A model generated the notes under the pieces. The model saw nothing but the letters and a program-made list of their open reading frames with translations. It was not told the DNA's origin and ran no database searches. Shown here piece by piece: positions 29,632 to 38,980 of a DNA stretch of 64,000 nucleotides; within the stretch, counting starts at the first letter, position 1; every line of letters begins with the position of its first letter. The DNA comes from a virus: the IMG/VR virus record IMGVR_UViG_3300023174_004605, positions 31,737-95,736 of that record; one strand, written 5' to 3'. The position numbers and the translations under genes were made by a program.

Positions 29632-30674
29632 TTGATTTGTTTCTCCATGTAATCTGAATCTGCCCATGAGTAAGTGTACTCAGCACTGGCTGTGCTGGTT
29701 CTAACTGCTGTCACATCAAGATGGGTATTTAACTGAGCCCATATCTCTCGGTAATCTTCTGTGCCAAAACTACGAACTAGATCTACTTGTCCAATTTGTG
29801 GGTGCCCAATGGTCAATGTTTTGTCATTGGGATCAAAATTGTTAGCCGCTAACCATTCTCTAAATTCTTTTAATCTTATTTTTTGCCAATGAAATTCTCC
29901 TGGATTGTTGCCCCATTCAATGTCGAAATCACCAGCGGCTTCGGTCTGTGCTTTGAGACTGGTTGTAGTTAGTTCACCAAGTCTTGACTCACGTCCTTCG
30001 TCCTGGAATACTTCCCAATGGTGTTTGCCCACTGCTTTGTTCACACCTATATAAACTCCGCCTAAACTGCGATTGATAGTTTCTATGCCGAACAGCTCAT
30101 AGTCTTCCTCGTCCAAAACAAATCTTGGGGCCCTTAGCCAACACATGAGTTGGCTTGGACGTTGCCATTCAGGGGCGGTGTATTTTTTCCTCCAGCTCAG
30201 TTGCCAGCTTTCGAATTCATGGCACAAGAGATTCAATTGGCGGATATGCCATCGTGTGACATTATCTGCCCGCCAGTAGTAATCACTGATATGGCCGCTG
30301 CCGCCTTGTAGGTCTTCAAAGTATCTGTGCAACTGATTGAAATGAGCATGATTGATACCTCCGCTATCGTTTACACTATTGCTCATGTCAAAATGATCAT
30401 TGATACGATATCCTAGATTGCTGTCATTGATAGCCTGTATACTACGATTTATTTGATCAAGCAAATAGTTTCCATTCCTCGGACCATCTGGAAATCCAAA
30501 AAAACAGTAATTTTTTTCTAGATGATATTGGTTGGCCAACAGGTTGTTCAAGGACGTCAACCATTTGCGACTGAGACTGTTATCGTAGATGTTGGCATAT
30601 ACACGCAAGGTATCATCTGGCGTGCCTAGATCTATTTCCACTACATCAAGTAGATATTTTCTGGTACCAATCAT
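29619..30674 (-). CDS. Phage hypothetical protein in the radical SAM locus, 351 aa
   Basis: ATG at 30674 (MIGTRKYLLDVVEIDLG) is preferred to one at 30722 because it reduces overlap with the upstream radical SAM gene to 29 bp. Soluble protein rich in His, Trp and Tyr, with DHFDMSNSVNDSGGINHAHF and CWLRAPRFVLDEEDYELFG; regularly spaced His/Asp residues could bind metal. No family recognised. It lies inside the run of coupled minus-strand genes, so it likely works with them. Confidence 0.65.
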   Translation of the reverse strand: MIGTRKYLLDVVEIDLGTPDDTLRVYANIYDNSLSRKWLTSLNNLLANQYHLEKNYCFFGFPDGPRNGNYLLDQINRSIQAINDSNLGYRINDHFDMSNSVNDSGGINHAHFNQLHRYFEDLQGGSGHISDYYWRADNVTRWHIRQLNLLCHEFESWQLSWRKKYTAPEWQRPSQLMCWLRAPRFVLDEEDYELFGIETINRSLGGVYIGVNKAVGKHHWEVFQDEGRESRLGELTTTSLKAQTEAAGDFDIEWGNNPGEFHWQKIRLKEFREWLAANNFDPNDKTLTIGHPQIGQVDLVRSFGTEDYREIWAQLNTHLDVTAVRTSTASAEYTYSWADSDYMEKQIKCLG

Positions 30675-31959
30675 ATATGTCCGGGTCTTTTTTGAGTATT
30701 TGATCCATGGTAAATGTGTCACCTCGGATGTTTTCTAATTTTAACATACGTTGTTTGCCTTTTGCAAGACCTTCCTGATAAGTTTCTGGCCATTGTTCGG
30801 CAAAAGTTGGGCGAGATTTCAATTGCAATAGAACGTCTTGTAAGGCACCCGCTGGTAAATTGGAAATTATAAGATCTACAGTTTTGTTTAATAATTCTCT
30901 GGGCAAGGCCAGGGGACTCATTATGATGTCTGGGCCAAAACTGAACACAACCTTGGCCAAGATGTCTACGCCCAACTCGCTGGCCAGTTTTTGTATCGAT
31001 TCAACTTCAAATAGCCCGGGCAAGGTCAAAGTAAAATCGATACGCATCTGACGACGATGGCGGGCAATATCCACGCCCTGTTGAAAATTTATCAACCAAG
31101 AGTTATAGTTTAAACCAGTTCTTATGTATTCTCCTACAGCACCAGTGCCGTCTAGGCTGGCACAAATCTGCCAGTCACGCATGTGTGCCAAAATGTCCTT
31201 GTAGAGATTTATTCCTTTGTACTCGATTCGGCTAAGATTGGTGTTATATCGGGCATACACACGTGGCCCATCACCCAACTCAATGATACGTTTCATGTAG
31301 CGCCAATGTTGTTCGTACATTAGAGGTTCGCCGCCTACCCAATAAACTTCTTCCACACGATGTTGTTCCACAGCCAAGGCAAATTCAGCTTCAATCTGGC
31401 TGTCTTGATAGGCCGAAATCTGTTCACGTACTTCCGGAAGCATCCAGGTGTTCTTGGAATTTGACCAGTCGATCATGTTGTGTTGCCGTTGTTCCGTTTC
31501 CCAACTACTGCTGAGCATGTCTCCACACATACGACATTTGAAGTTACAAAGATTGCTGAATCTATAATCCCAACTCACAGGGCGTACCTTGGTAAATCCA
31601 TAGCGGTCTGTGGCTCTTACACATTCTTCGTACTTGTGGGCAAACAATCTATTGAAATAGTCTCTATATACGTCGGTGTTCAATAGTTTGTTGTTGCAGA
31701 CTTCACATTCTGGCAAGATTTCGCCTTTCATCATACGCAGTCGCACGCTTCGCATGTGAGGACTATTCCAGTGTTCATCCAGGCTCACAGGTTTGTATTG
31801 CCCAGAACCAGTGGCAGTGTCTATGTATTGCTCAAAGTTTTGAGCAGGTTCACGGCTGGCACAACACATTCGCCGTTCAGTTTGTGGGCTGAGATAGGTA
31901 TGTGTCCAAGGTGCCATGCACAGGGTATCTGGTCGTTCAGGTGGGGCCGGCATAATCAA
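30646..31959 (-). CDS. Radical SAM protein 2, 437 aa
   Basis: Motif CNFKCRMC (C138, C142, C145), preceded by RMCCASRE (C32, C33) and PECEVC (C85, C88). VYWVGGEPLMYEQHW gives the GGE motif. The N-terminal CMAPWTHTYLSP segment matches the CxxPWxxLxxxPxG opening of its paralogues. Overlaps the next gene by 23 bp. Confidence 0.88.
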   Translation of the reverse strand: MIMPAPPERPDTLCMAPWTHTYLSPQTERRMCCASREPAQNFEQYIDTATGSGQYKPVSLDEHWNSPHMRSVRLRMMKGEILPECEVCNNKLLNTDVYRDYFNRLFAHKYEECVRATDRYGFTKVRPVSWDYRFSNLCNFKCRMCGDMLSSSWETEQRQHNMIDWSNSKNTWMLPEVREQISAYQDSQIEAEFALAVEQHRVEEVYWVGGEPLMYEQHWRYMKRIIELGDGPRVYARYNTNLSRIEYKGINLYKDILAHMRDWQICASLDGTGAVGEYIRTGLNYNSWLINFQQGVDIARHRRQMRIDFTLTLPGLFEVESIQKLASELGVDILAKVVFSFGPDIIMSPLALPRELLNKTVDLIISNLPAGALQDVLLQLKSRPTFAEQWPETYQEGLAKGKQRMLKLENIRGDTFTMDQILKKDPDIYDWYQKIST

Positions 31960-33154
31960 TCAGTTGTGCAAATTCTGGTTCTACCACTGCTAGATTTTGA
32001 TTGCGTTTACGATCCAAATCTGCCACTCTCATGCGCAGAATAAAACCATCTAGGCTGGTTCCGTTATTCATAAAATCTGCAATTTGATCAAATTCTTTTC
32101 TGGTTGCTGGATCCACTTGAGCCGAGCAAAGTTTTTGCGTGATAGCTTTTTTGGCCGATTCTGGAAGAGTAGCTATACTAAAATAATAGGCATCATGCAT
32201 CATGTTCCAGTATACAAAATCAAAATTTTGTTGTCTAATCCATTCAGCCACGTGTTGCAGGTAATACACATTGAACACGTTGACGGTGGTGCATACTTGT
32301 AGTTGGATATTTGCATATTGGGCTCTGAGTTGTCGGAATCGTTCTATATTATTACAAACCTCAGACCAATCTGCATTTGACCGTTGATATTCAAATCTTT
32401 CTTTGACATCATCAATGCTGAATGCTATTTCTACTGTTTTAAAATGTTTCCAAATCGTTTCGGCCTTCTCTGGCCAATGAGTCCCGTTGGTGTTGTAGTG
32501 TATTTCTACACTGCTGGCGATGCCACGATCAACGATTCCTTGCAACATGTCAAAATGTTCTTGGATCATGAATGGTTCACCACCAGTGAATTCAATGTAT
32601 CGTATTTGATCTATGACCTGATCTATTTCGGACCAGAATGTTGGATTTTCTTTGGGCCATGCGCCCTGGCGTAACATCTGGTAATGATGGCTGGTTTTGC
32701 GATCTTCGTCTGCAGGTAAATTGGTTAATTCTTCGGTGGCAAAAGTGCTGCTGCTCCATGATCCACAAATGCGGCATTTAAGATTGCATATGTTTCCCAA
32801 CTTCAAGTCCAAAAACAACAAAGGTCGAGCCTGTTGAGTCCACTCTTGATCACCAACAATGTGTTTGAGTCTGTCTAGGGTATGGATGCGTTTGCTGGTT
32901 CTGCCGGCACGTTCTTCTCTCCAACATTTTCTACAGGTTTTTGGCTGGTTACCATTTAGAAATTCCTCTCTCAACTTCAACATGTGATTACTGTTTTGAA
33001 TTTCCAAAAAACTTGCAGTTGCTAAATTAAATTTTTCTCCTAGGTCATTTACAATTTCGTCATCGGCCAAGCAACAAGGTCTTACCGTGCCAATAGGACT
33101 GGTCTCTAAACTTACCCAAGGTAAAACACAGAATTTATCGTGCGGTATGTTCAT
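31937..33154 (-). CDS. Radical SAM protein 3, 405 aa
   Basis: Opens CVLPWVSLETSPIGTVRPCC, then TCRKCWREERAG (C74, C77) and the radical SAM motif CNLKCRIC (C123, C127, C130). IEFTGGEPFMIQEHF supplies the GGE motif. Its stop and start overlap neighbouring genes. The CxxPW...PCC opening resembles a SPASM/twitch-like N-terminal cysteine region. Confidence 0.9.
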   Translation of the reverse strand: MNIPHDKFCVLPWVSLETSPIGTVRPCCLADDEIVNDLGEKFNLATASFLEIQNSNHMLKLREEFLNGNQPKTCRKCWREERAGRTSKRIHTLDRLKHIVGDQEWTQQARPLLFLDLKLGNICNLKCRICGSWSSSTFATEELTNLPADEDRKTSHHYQMLRQGAWPKENPTFWSEIDQVIDQIRYIEFTGGEPFMIQEHFDMLQGIVDRGIASSVEIHYNTNGTHWPEKAETIWKHFKTVEIAFSIDDVKERFEYQRSNADWSEVCNNIERFRQLRAQYANIQLQVCTTVNVFNVYYLQHVAEWIRQQNFDFVYWNMMHDAYYFSIATLPESAKKAITQKLCSAQVDPATRKEFDQIADFMNNGTSLDGFILRMRVADLDRKRNQNLAVVEPEFAQLIDYAGPT

Positions 33155-34407
33155 AACAGTGCCTGTAGTTCTGGTATCACGTCTAATATCTTTTGTTGTC
33201 TGATTGTGTCAAGTTGTCTAGTACGAGACCAAAATTGAGGAAGCAAATGGGTGTTATCTGTGGACATCATAAAATTTACAGCACTTTCAAAACCCACAGT
33301 GGCACGAGCCAACGAATCTTGAGGACGCAACCAGGCCAAATGTTCTTCAAATTTAAGGCGAAGAAGCTGTTTGTATTTGTCAGGAGCAACATCTATTCTA
33401 TAGAACGCAGGATCTTGTAGAATGTTTACATTAAGATCTTGTGCTTGTATTAGACCCTGATCAACCCAGGCTCGATGAAAGTCTGGTAGGTGCAAGGCAT
33501 TGAGAATACTTAGTGTAGGACTGATATAAAAATCAACATCGGGGCAAATTTTTAACATCTGTTGTCGATTGTGTTCTACTGTGGCCCAATTGGTGCCATT
33601 ACGTATGTATTCTGCACGTGAACCCATGGCGTCGAGACTGGCACCTACCGCAACATTTCTAAATTTTTTCCAGTAATCAAACACTGTGCGATCTTTGAGC
33701 TTGACCTGTGTAAAATTGGTGTTGTAAATCAATCTAACATCAAATCTGCCACGACGCTCTAACTCGTCTAAAATATTGTAGTGTTCAACCATCATGAGTG
33801 GTTCGCCGCCGGCGAAATAAATTTGCTCCACGTAGTCCAGGTGAGGAATCAATTGCTCCCACATGTCTGTCACGGTACGGCCAGCATAGTTTAAGGTAGT
33901 ATTTTTGTTTGCCCAGTCACCGCCGGCTAGCTTGGCTTGATCTTGATACCAACTGCTACTGAATATATGTCCACAACTACGACAACTTAGATTGCACAAG
34001 TTACTGAATCTAATATCCCAGTAAGTCATTTCAAAAGGATTATCCTGTAGCTTTTTAATGTGATGTCCATGGTGTTTATTGGCACTGCGTCGTCCACTGA
34101 AGAATCCCGAGGCCTCCTGTTCATAACAACGATTACATGCAGGGTTGGTACGTTCATTCAACATGTCATCTCGTAACTGTTGCATTTTATCGTTGTGCCA
34201 GATTTCTTTTAGGGTGTTTGTGCGACAGTTACCCACAGGGTGTGCCATTTCAGCATGACAGCATGGATAAGTTTCGCCGGTAGGATAAGCATGCAGATGT
34301 ATCCAAGGATAGATACAAAAAGTTTTACTGTCCTGTAATAAAAATTCTTCTCGCGTTGTAAGGTCTACAGGCCTGATTAAATCAGCTGAATTATATTTGT
34401 ATGACAT
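33151..34407 (-). CDS. Radical SAM protein 4, 418 aa
   Basis: Opens CIYPWIHLHAYPTGETYPCC, then NPACNRCYEQEASG (C91, C94) and CNLSCRSC (C138, C142, C145). IYFAGGEPLMMVEHY gives the GGE motif. ASLDAMGSRAEYIRNGTNW is shared in form with its paralogues. Start overlaps the SGNH-like gene stop (TAATG). Confidence 0.9.
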   Translation of the reverse strand: MSYKYNSADLIRPVDLTTREEFLLQDSKTFCIYPWIHLHAYPTGETYPCCHAEMAHPVGNCRTNTLKEIWHNDKMQQLRDDMLNERTNPACNRCYEQEASGFFSGRRSANKHHGHHIKKLQDNPFEMTYWDIRFSNLCNLSCRSCGHIFSSSWYQDQAKLAGGDWANKNTTLNYAGRTVTDMWEQLIPHLDYVEQIYFAGGEPLMMVEHYNILDELERRGRFDVRLIYNTNFTQVKLKDRTVFDYWKKFRNVAVGASLDAMGSRAEYIRNGTNWATVEHNRQQMLKICPDVDFYISPTLSILNALHLPDFHRAWVDQGLIQAQDLNVNILQDPAFYRIDVAPDKYKQLLRLKFEEHLAWLRPQDSLARATVGFESAVNFMMSTDNTHLLPQFWSRTRQLDTIRQQKILDVIPELQALL

Positions 34408-35069
34408 TATAATTTGTAATGTTTGATTATTTGTTCAGCAAATAATTTTTGCTCATCAGCATTGGGATGTCGTAACATGGCTGGATACCAATCTCCGATC
34501 AATCCCAAGTTTACATCGACTCCAGTGATTTTATCAGACCAACAAGTTTCTATCAATTTAATATTGTTTGTTACGCAGTAGGATCGTAGTGCAGAAATAT
34601 AGTTGTTTCTTTTTTTAGTGTAAATTTCTGTATCAAATTTATATTTGATAAGCATTTTGTATATGCTATCTAACACAGGCATATATTCTGCCAAGTCCGC
34701 ACACAGTTGTGGCGTAGAATCCGTGCGGGGTGTATGTTGTCTAAATGTTTTCCATATATTAGTAGTGGTTGCCGACCACGATGGTATAAATTGCCAGGTC
34801 CGTCCAGATGATTGCCATACTTCTCGTTCGACACTGGTCCATCCCACCATGACCGCAGTAATTCTGTCATGGTAATTAGGTATAGTTTCTAATGCTGTAT
34901 GAAAAATGTTTTCGTTGCTGTTGCCACAAAATGATAGATTAACACACTCGACACCAAGGTATTTGGCCACTAGTGCTGGATAACTAAAAGGTATATTTTT
35001 TTGAGAATTACCCAAGGCTGCTATTTCTGTGCCATGTGCAACCGAACATCCAAATGCTAATATTGTCAT
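34407..35069 (-). CDS. SGNH/GDSL-hydrolase-like protein, 220 aa
   Basis: The N-terminus ILAFGCSVAHGTE places a Ser (S9) where SGNH hydrolases have the GDS nucleophile. LSFCGNSNENIF carries block III-like G and N residues, and LRHPNADEQKLFAEQI near the end supplies the catalytic His context. Such enzymes remove or add acyl groups on sugars. No signal peptide, so it would act inside the cell on glycan precursors. Confidence 0.6.
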   Translation of the reverse strand: MTILAFGCSVAHGTEIAALGNSQKNIPFSYPALVAKYLGVECVNLSFCGNSNENIFHTALETIPNYHDRITAVMVGWTSVEREVWQSSGRTWQFIPSWSATTTNIWKTFRQHTPRTDSTPQLCADLAEYMPVLDSIYKMLIKYKFDTEIYTKKRNNYISALRSYCVTNNIKLIETCWSDKITGVDVNLGLIGDWYPAMLRHPNADEQKLFAEQIIKHYKL

Positions 35070-36403
35070 AGTGTATTATACCAAGTTACAAGTGTAGGAA
35101 ATGTTTTTGCAAAATCTTTGCTTCGTCTTTGATCATACTGAGTGTAAAATTGTCGAAAATCGTTGTGAAGCTTGGGAGTTTCAAAAGTGTCACTGTGCGG
35201 AGTTTTTACGCGATCCAAATAATCAATCAATCTGGACATGTGGTTGATTTCATGCTCGTGCATGTATTCCTGTTCTCGGTGACGTTCCTGCCATAGAATC
35301 AGGCGATTTCTATAATATACCAACAGATATTCAGGCAGGACCAAGGGACTCTGGAAACTGGGGAACCGCAAGATATTAAGTGTAAAATTAACACGCTCGC
35401 GACCATATACTTTCTTTAACCAAATCAACTGATCCAAAAATGTATCCAGACTATCTAAACAAAGTGCATTGATGGTACACATAACATGCACGGCACGTAT
35501 GTGATCACGTTCCAGTAGTTCCTGAAGATTATGCATCCATAGATCATAATCAAGACCGTCTCTGATGTATTCGGCCTGAGCATCAACCGCTTCGTTGCTG
35601 GTATAAATTTCTAGATGTGGAATATCTTGAGTCTTCTCTATAAATTCTAATAGTCGCAAGCGATCCATGCCCAGGTTTGAGTTAATGGCCAATCTTGTTT
35701 GACTCTTGCCCTTGTTGGACTTGAACCAATCAATCAACCGCCACAGTTCGCCGCTCATGGTAGGCTCACCACCAGTGATCCTGAGTTCTTGAAGCGTTTG
35801 GTGGAGATCGGTTTCCCACCATGCAAAAAATGCATCAACATAGGGATTGTGTTCACCAAATCGGTATAACTGAGCACTGGCATGTTCATGTGTAAAATGA
35901 TTACGGCCATCTGAAATCAAATTATTGTAGGAACCATTGTTTTTAATGTCCTTTGCCCAGGTGCTGGAGAATGCAGGATTACAATAGCTACAGGCAAACT
36001 GACATGTGCGATCAAAAGCAATTTCAAGAGTGCGTAGATTTACGTCAGCCTGGGGATCAGTATTAAATGCTTCATCCAACGCCGCCAAGGGATATATTTT
36101 GCTTTTATACACACGATCGCTAATAGCATCTACTCCCATGTCTTCGATCTTCCAGCAGTATTCACAGCCAGGTGGGCGAGATCCAGCCTGCATCATGGCA
36201 CGATCTAATTTCTTTTGTGGGGTGTTGTGTATGGCCTTGGGATTGGTTTTAAGTGATTGGGTATCTATGGCATGGGCCGGAGGATGATGACAGCTGGTGG
36301 TCTGGCCTGATCCCAGCCATATGGTGGCATTGTACCATTTGGCGCCACAAAAACTGGCACTTTTGGTGTCAAGATGTTGCCTACGAAATTTTAAATCCGT
36401 CAT
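35066..36403 (-). CDS. Radical SAM protein 5 (twitch subtype), 445 aa
   Basis: Distinct N-terminus: SCHHPPAHAI, then HNTPQKKLDRAMMQAG and PPGCEYCWKIEDMG (C80, C83), shared with protein 6. The radical SAM motif is CQFACSYC (C134, C138, C141) and GGEP follows in LRITGGEPTMSGELW. Together with protein 6 it forms a second subtype in the cluster. Confidence 0.9.
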   Translation of the reverse strand: MTDLKFRRQHLDTKSASFCGAKWYNATIWLGSGQTTSCHHPPAHAIDTQSLKTNPKAIHNTPQKKLDRAMMQAGSRPPGCEYCWKIEDMGVDAISDRVYKSKIYPLAALDEAFNTDPQADVNLRTLEIAFDRTCQFACSYCNPAFSSTWAKDIKNNGSYNNLISDGRNHFTHEHASAQLYRFGEHNPYVDAFFAWWETDLHQTLQELRITGGEPTMSGELWRLIDWFKSNKGKSQTRLAINSNLGMDRLRLLEFIEKTQDIPHLEIYTSNEAVDAQAEYIRDGLDYDLWMHNLQELLERDHIRAVHVMCTINALCLDSLDTFLDQLIWLKKVYGRERVNFTLNILRFPSFQSPLVLPEYLLVYYRNRLILWQERHREQEYMHEHEINHMSRLIDYLDRVKTPHSDTFETPKLHNDFRQFYTQYDQRRSKDFAKTFPTLVTWYNTL

Positions 36404-37590
36404 TGATATTTTTCTATAAAACGCCTAAACTGCTGAGGGAGTTCTTGAGGAACACGATGTCGATATTCTATGTAAAGCTGTTGATTGTATTTACATACAT
36501 TGTAACATTCTTGATAGAAACTTGCAAGATCTTGTTGGCACAAGTCTTCCACAACCTGGGCTATTTTTTCAATACGTGTTTGATTGTCTGTTATAGAATC
36601 AAAAGATTCATCAATGATATGGTCAAAAGTTTTGAATCCCATGCGTCGGATATCTTTATAGAAACCTGCGTTGGCCACTGCTATCCAAGGATGTCCTATA
36701 GCTATGGGTTTCCAGATTTTTTCTGTCCTGAAGCTGTAAGGATAATTGAACACAGTTTCAGTGACTAAGCTAAAATAGGTATCTCTGTAGGCTGTGCCAT
36801 CCACCGTAGCGTCGCCCCAGGTATTATCAAACAAATTACGTTTTACGTTTCCGCCACTGGGGATTTTGTCAAGATTGTTCCTGAATCTAGGTGCCTCATA
36901 TTGGGCAGGTAGCAGTTTTAATGATGTAGGTGAGTCTATCATGTCAATGCCATTGTGAAAATATTCTAATTTTACAGATTTGAGATTGTTGAAATTTTGC
37001 CAACGCTCTTGCGGCACACTCTTAATCAATGCAAGGTCGGAATCAAGATTGGTCCACAGGCTGTGTTCTAAAACACCAGTGATCCGGAATCTTTCCAGTA
37101 GATATTTCCTGTGTGCTCGCAGACGGCCATTCAAAAACAAAAATTTATAAGGTTTGTCGGTTTGAGCAAAATATTCATCTAGTCTGGTACCGGCCTCGAC
37201 ATTTTCATCGAAATCAAAGATCTTTGGCAGGAAATATTCATAGCTCATGTAAGGCCACTTGGTAGGATCCATGTCGCCACCACCTATTAATAGGAGCTTG
37301 CCTTGTTCAATCAATGGAACTAGTCCTTTAATGAAACACCATGTGACCAAGGTTTCACTTCCTTCGGCAGCGTTGTCTATCACGACGGTCACTGTTCCAT
37401 CCTGTGCCAGCTTTTGTATTTCTTGATTGTTTATATTGACTTGCTCTCGACACATGACATATACGGCACCCGGCACGATTGTGTGTTGTTTTAGATCCCA
37501 GAACTCATCGTCGGCCCAGGGCAACAGTTCTCTATAAACTTCGCTATGTGTATCTAATACTAATTTACGATTGCCGAGCATAATACTCAC
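36400..37590 (-). CDS. Glycosyltransferase-like protein, 396 aa
   Basis: The C-terminal half contains SLVTETVFNYPYSFRTEKIW, KPIAIGHPWIAVANAGFYK and RRMGFKTFDHIIDESFD, parallel to the 24681 gene. The N-terminal half is Rossmann-like (VMCREQVNINNQEIQ, LLIGGGDMDPTKWP). It lies between two radical SAM genes and overlaps both. Confidence 0.6.
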   Translation of the reverse strand: MSIMLGNRKLVLDTHSEVYRELLPWADDEFWDLKQHTIVPGAVYVMCREQVNINNQEIQKLAQDGTVTVVIDNAAEGSETLVTWCFIKGLVPLIEQGKLLLIGGGDMDPTKWPYMSYEYFLPKIFDFDENVEAGTRLDEYFAQTDKPYKFLFLNGRLRAHRKYLLERFRITGVLEHSLWTNLDSDLALIKSVPQERWQNFNNLKSVKLEYFHNGIDMIDSPTSLKLLPAQYEAPRFRNNLDKIPSGGNVKRNLFDNTWGDATVDGTAYRDTYFSLVTETVFNYPYSFRTEKIWKPIAIGHPWIAVANAGFYKDIRRMGFKTFDHIIDESFDSITDNQTRIEKIAQVVEDLCQQDLASFYQECYNVCKYNQQLYIEYRHRVPQELPQQFRRFIEKYQ

Positions 37591-38980
37591 ATTCCGACCA
37601 CCAGGTCTTCATTTCTGGAAAGGTTTTTAAGAAATCAGTTCCGCGCCTACGGTCGTGTTCGGCAAAAAATTTATAAAAGTCTGCTTTGTTTTTGTTGATG
37701 TATACATGATCTAACTTCTGCCCATCGCGCATCCAGGCTATGTCTCTATCTAAACGAGCTATTTCGTAGTCTTTGAATCCTTGAAATCTAGTAGTTTCAG
37801 TCTCGATATTTTTCAACATGTAGGCCCACACAGTTTCTAACTGGTCAACGTAACTCTCGGGCAACAGTTGAAGACTCTGCCAGGCAGGTTGTCGTAATAC
37901 AGGAGTGTCAAACCATATGCGTTGATATGTTTTACTATAGATTTTTCTCAAGCCTAGTATGGCTGACAACAATTTGCCCAGGCCAGTCACACTCAAATTG
38001 TTCATGGTCACAATAAATGTAATGCTGTTACGACCTGGTATATCTGTCAAAAACTGATTTACGCGATCCCAGAGTAGATCAAAATTCAATCCATGACGTA
38101 TGTATTCAGCTTGAGTTCCAAAACTATCTAAACTGACATATTGCATAAAATGTTCGATCTGTTCGCCTTCACACAACTGTTTGACATATTCTAAATACCG
38201 TTGCCAGCTTTTTTCATCTACACTGAAGTTTGATGTTACATTTAAGTGTAAGTTGGGCTTGGGATTGGCCAACACATAATCAAACACACGATAGGTATTT
38301 TTGTCCAGTAGTGGTTCACCACCAGTCATGCGAAAATGTTCTAGCTCTGGATATAGCGTTGGCCACCATTGCCAGAACGCTTCTACATATGGGTTATGCT
38401 CGCGAACGGGTATAGGACGATTGCGCCCAGTAAAATAACTAGGATCGTTGTGTCTATTGCTAGTAGGGTAAGCGCCATACTGATCCATTTCTTGTTGCCA
38501 AGTTGAACTAAACTGAGGACTACAGTAGCTACATGCCAAATTACAAGCATGATTAAAATTAACTTCAACATAACTAGGTAAGACATCTTCATCTCCTGTT
38601 GAATTTACTACAATATCAAAGTCTTTGGCGGCCCATGATTCACCAGAACGATAATGACGATCACTAAGCTTGCCATTATCTTCCATGGTCCAACAATAAC
38701 TGCACTCACCAGGGCGTTCTTGCCGTAGCATGATCTTGCGTTGTGCTTTTTTGTGTGGTGTGTTGTGTAATGCCGATGGGTTGTTGGCCAACAGCTCAGC
38801 TGGTATTTCATGCAAGGGTGGATGGTAGCAGGAATTATTGAGTCCTGTAGGTAAGTGTAGACTTACTTGTTTCCATTTAGCCAAGCAGAGTGCAGGACCA
38901 AGATTGTCCTTCATAAACTCTGCATCACCTAAGAATTTTGATTTAAATTCTTGTGATATTTCGTCGCCTTTGTTATTCAT
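37565..38980 (-). CDS. Radical SAM protein 6 (twitch subtype), 471 aa
   Basis: Shares NSCYHPPLHEIP, LHNTPHKKAQRKIM and GECSYCWTMEDNG (C93, C96) with protein 5. The radical SAM motif is CNLACSYC (C146, C150, C153), and HFRMTGGEPLLDKNTY carries GGEP. It overlaps the following glycosyltransferase-like gene by 26 bp. Confidence 0.9.
   Translation of the reverse strand: MNNKGDEISQEFKSKFLGDAEFMKDNLGPALCLAKWKQVSLHLPTGLNNSCYHPPLHEIPAELLANNPSALHNTPHKKAQRKIMLRQERPGECSYCWTMEDNGKLSDRHYRSGESWAAKDFDIVVNSTGDEDVLPSYVEVNFNHACNLACSYCSPQFSSTWQQEMDQYGAYPTSNRHNDPSYFTGRNRPIPVREHNPYVEAFWQWWPTLYPELEHFRMTGGEPLLDKNTYRVFDYVLANPKPNLHLNVTSNFSVDEKSWQRYLEYVKQLCEGEQIEHFMQYVSLDSFGTQAEYIRHGLNFDLLWDRVNQFLTDIPGRNSITFIVTMNNLSVTGLGKLLSAILGLRKIYSKTYQRIWFDTPVLRQPAWQSLQLLPESYVDQLETVWAYMLKNIETETTRFQGFKDYEIARLDRDIAWMRDGQKLDHVYINKNKADFYKFFAEHDRRRGTDFLKTFPEMKTWWSECEYYARQS

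Noticed and set aside
36253-36768. 171-codon plus-strand open frame
   Set aside because: Antisense to the 35066 radical SAM and 36400 glycosyltransferase-like genes, both well supported; no independent signals.
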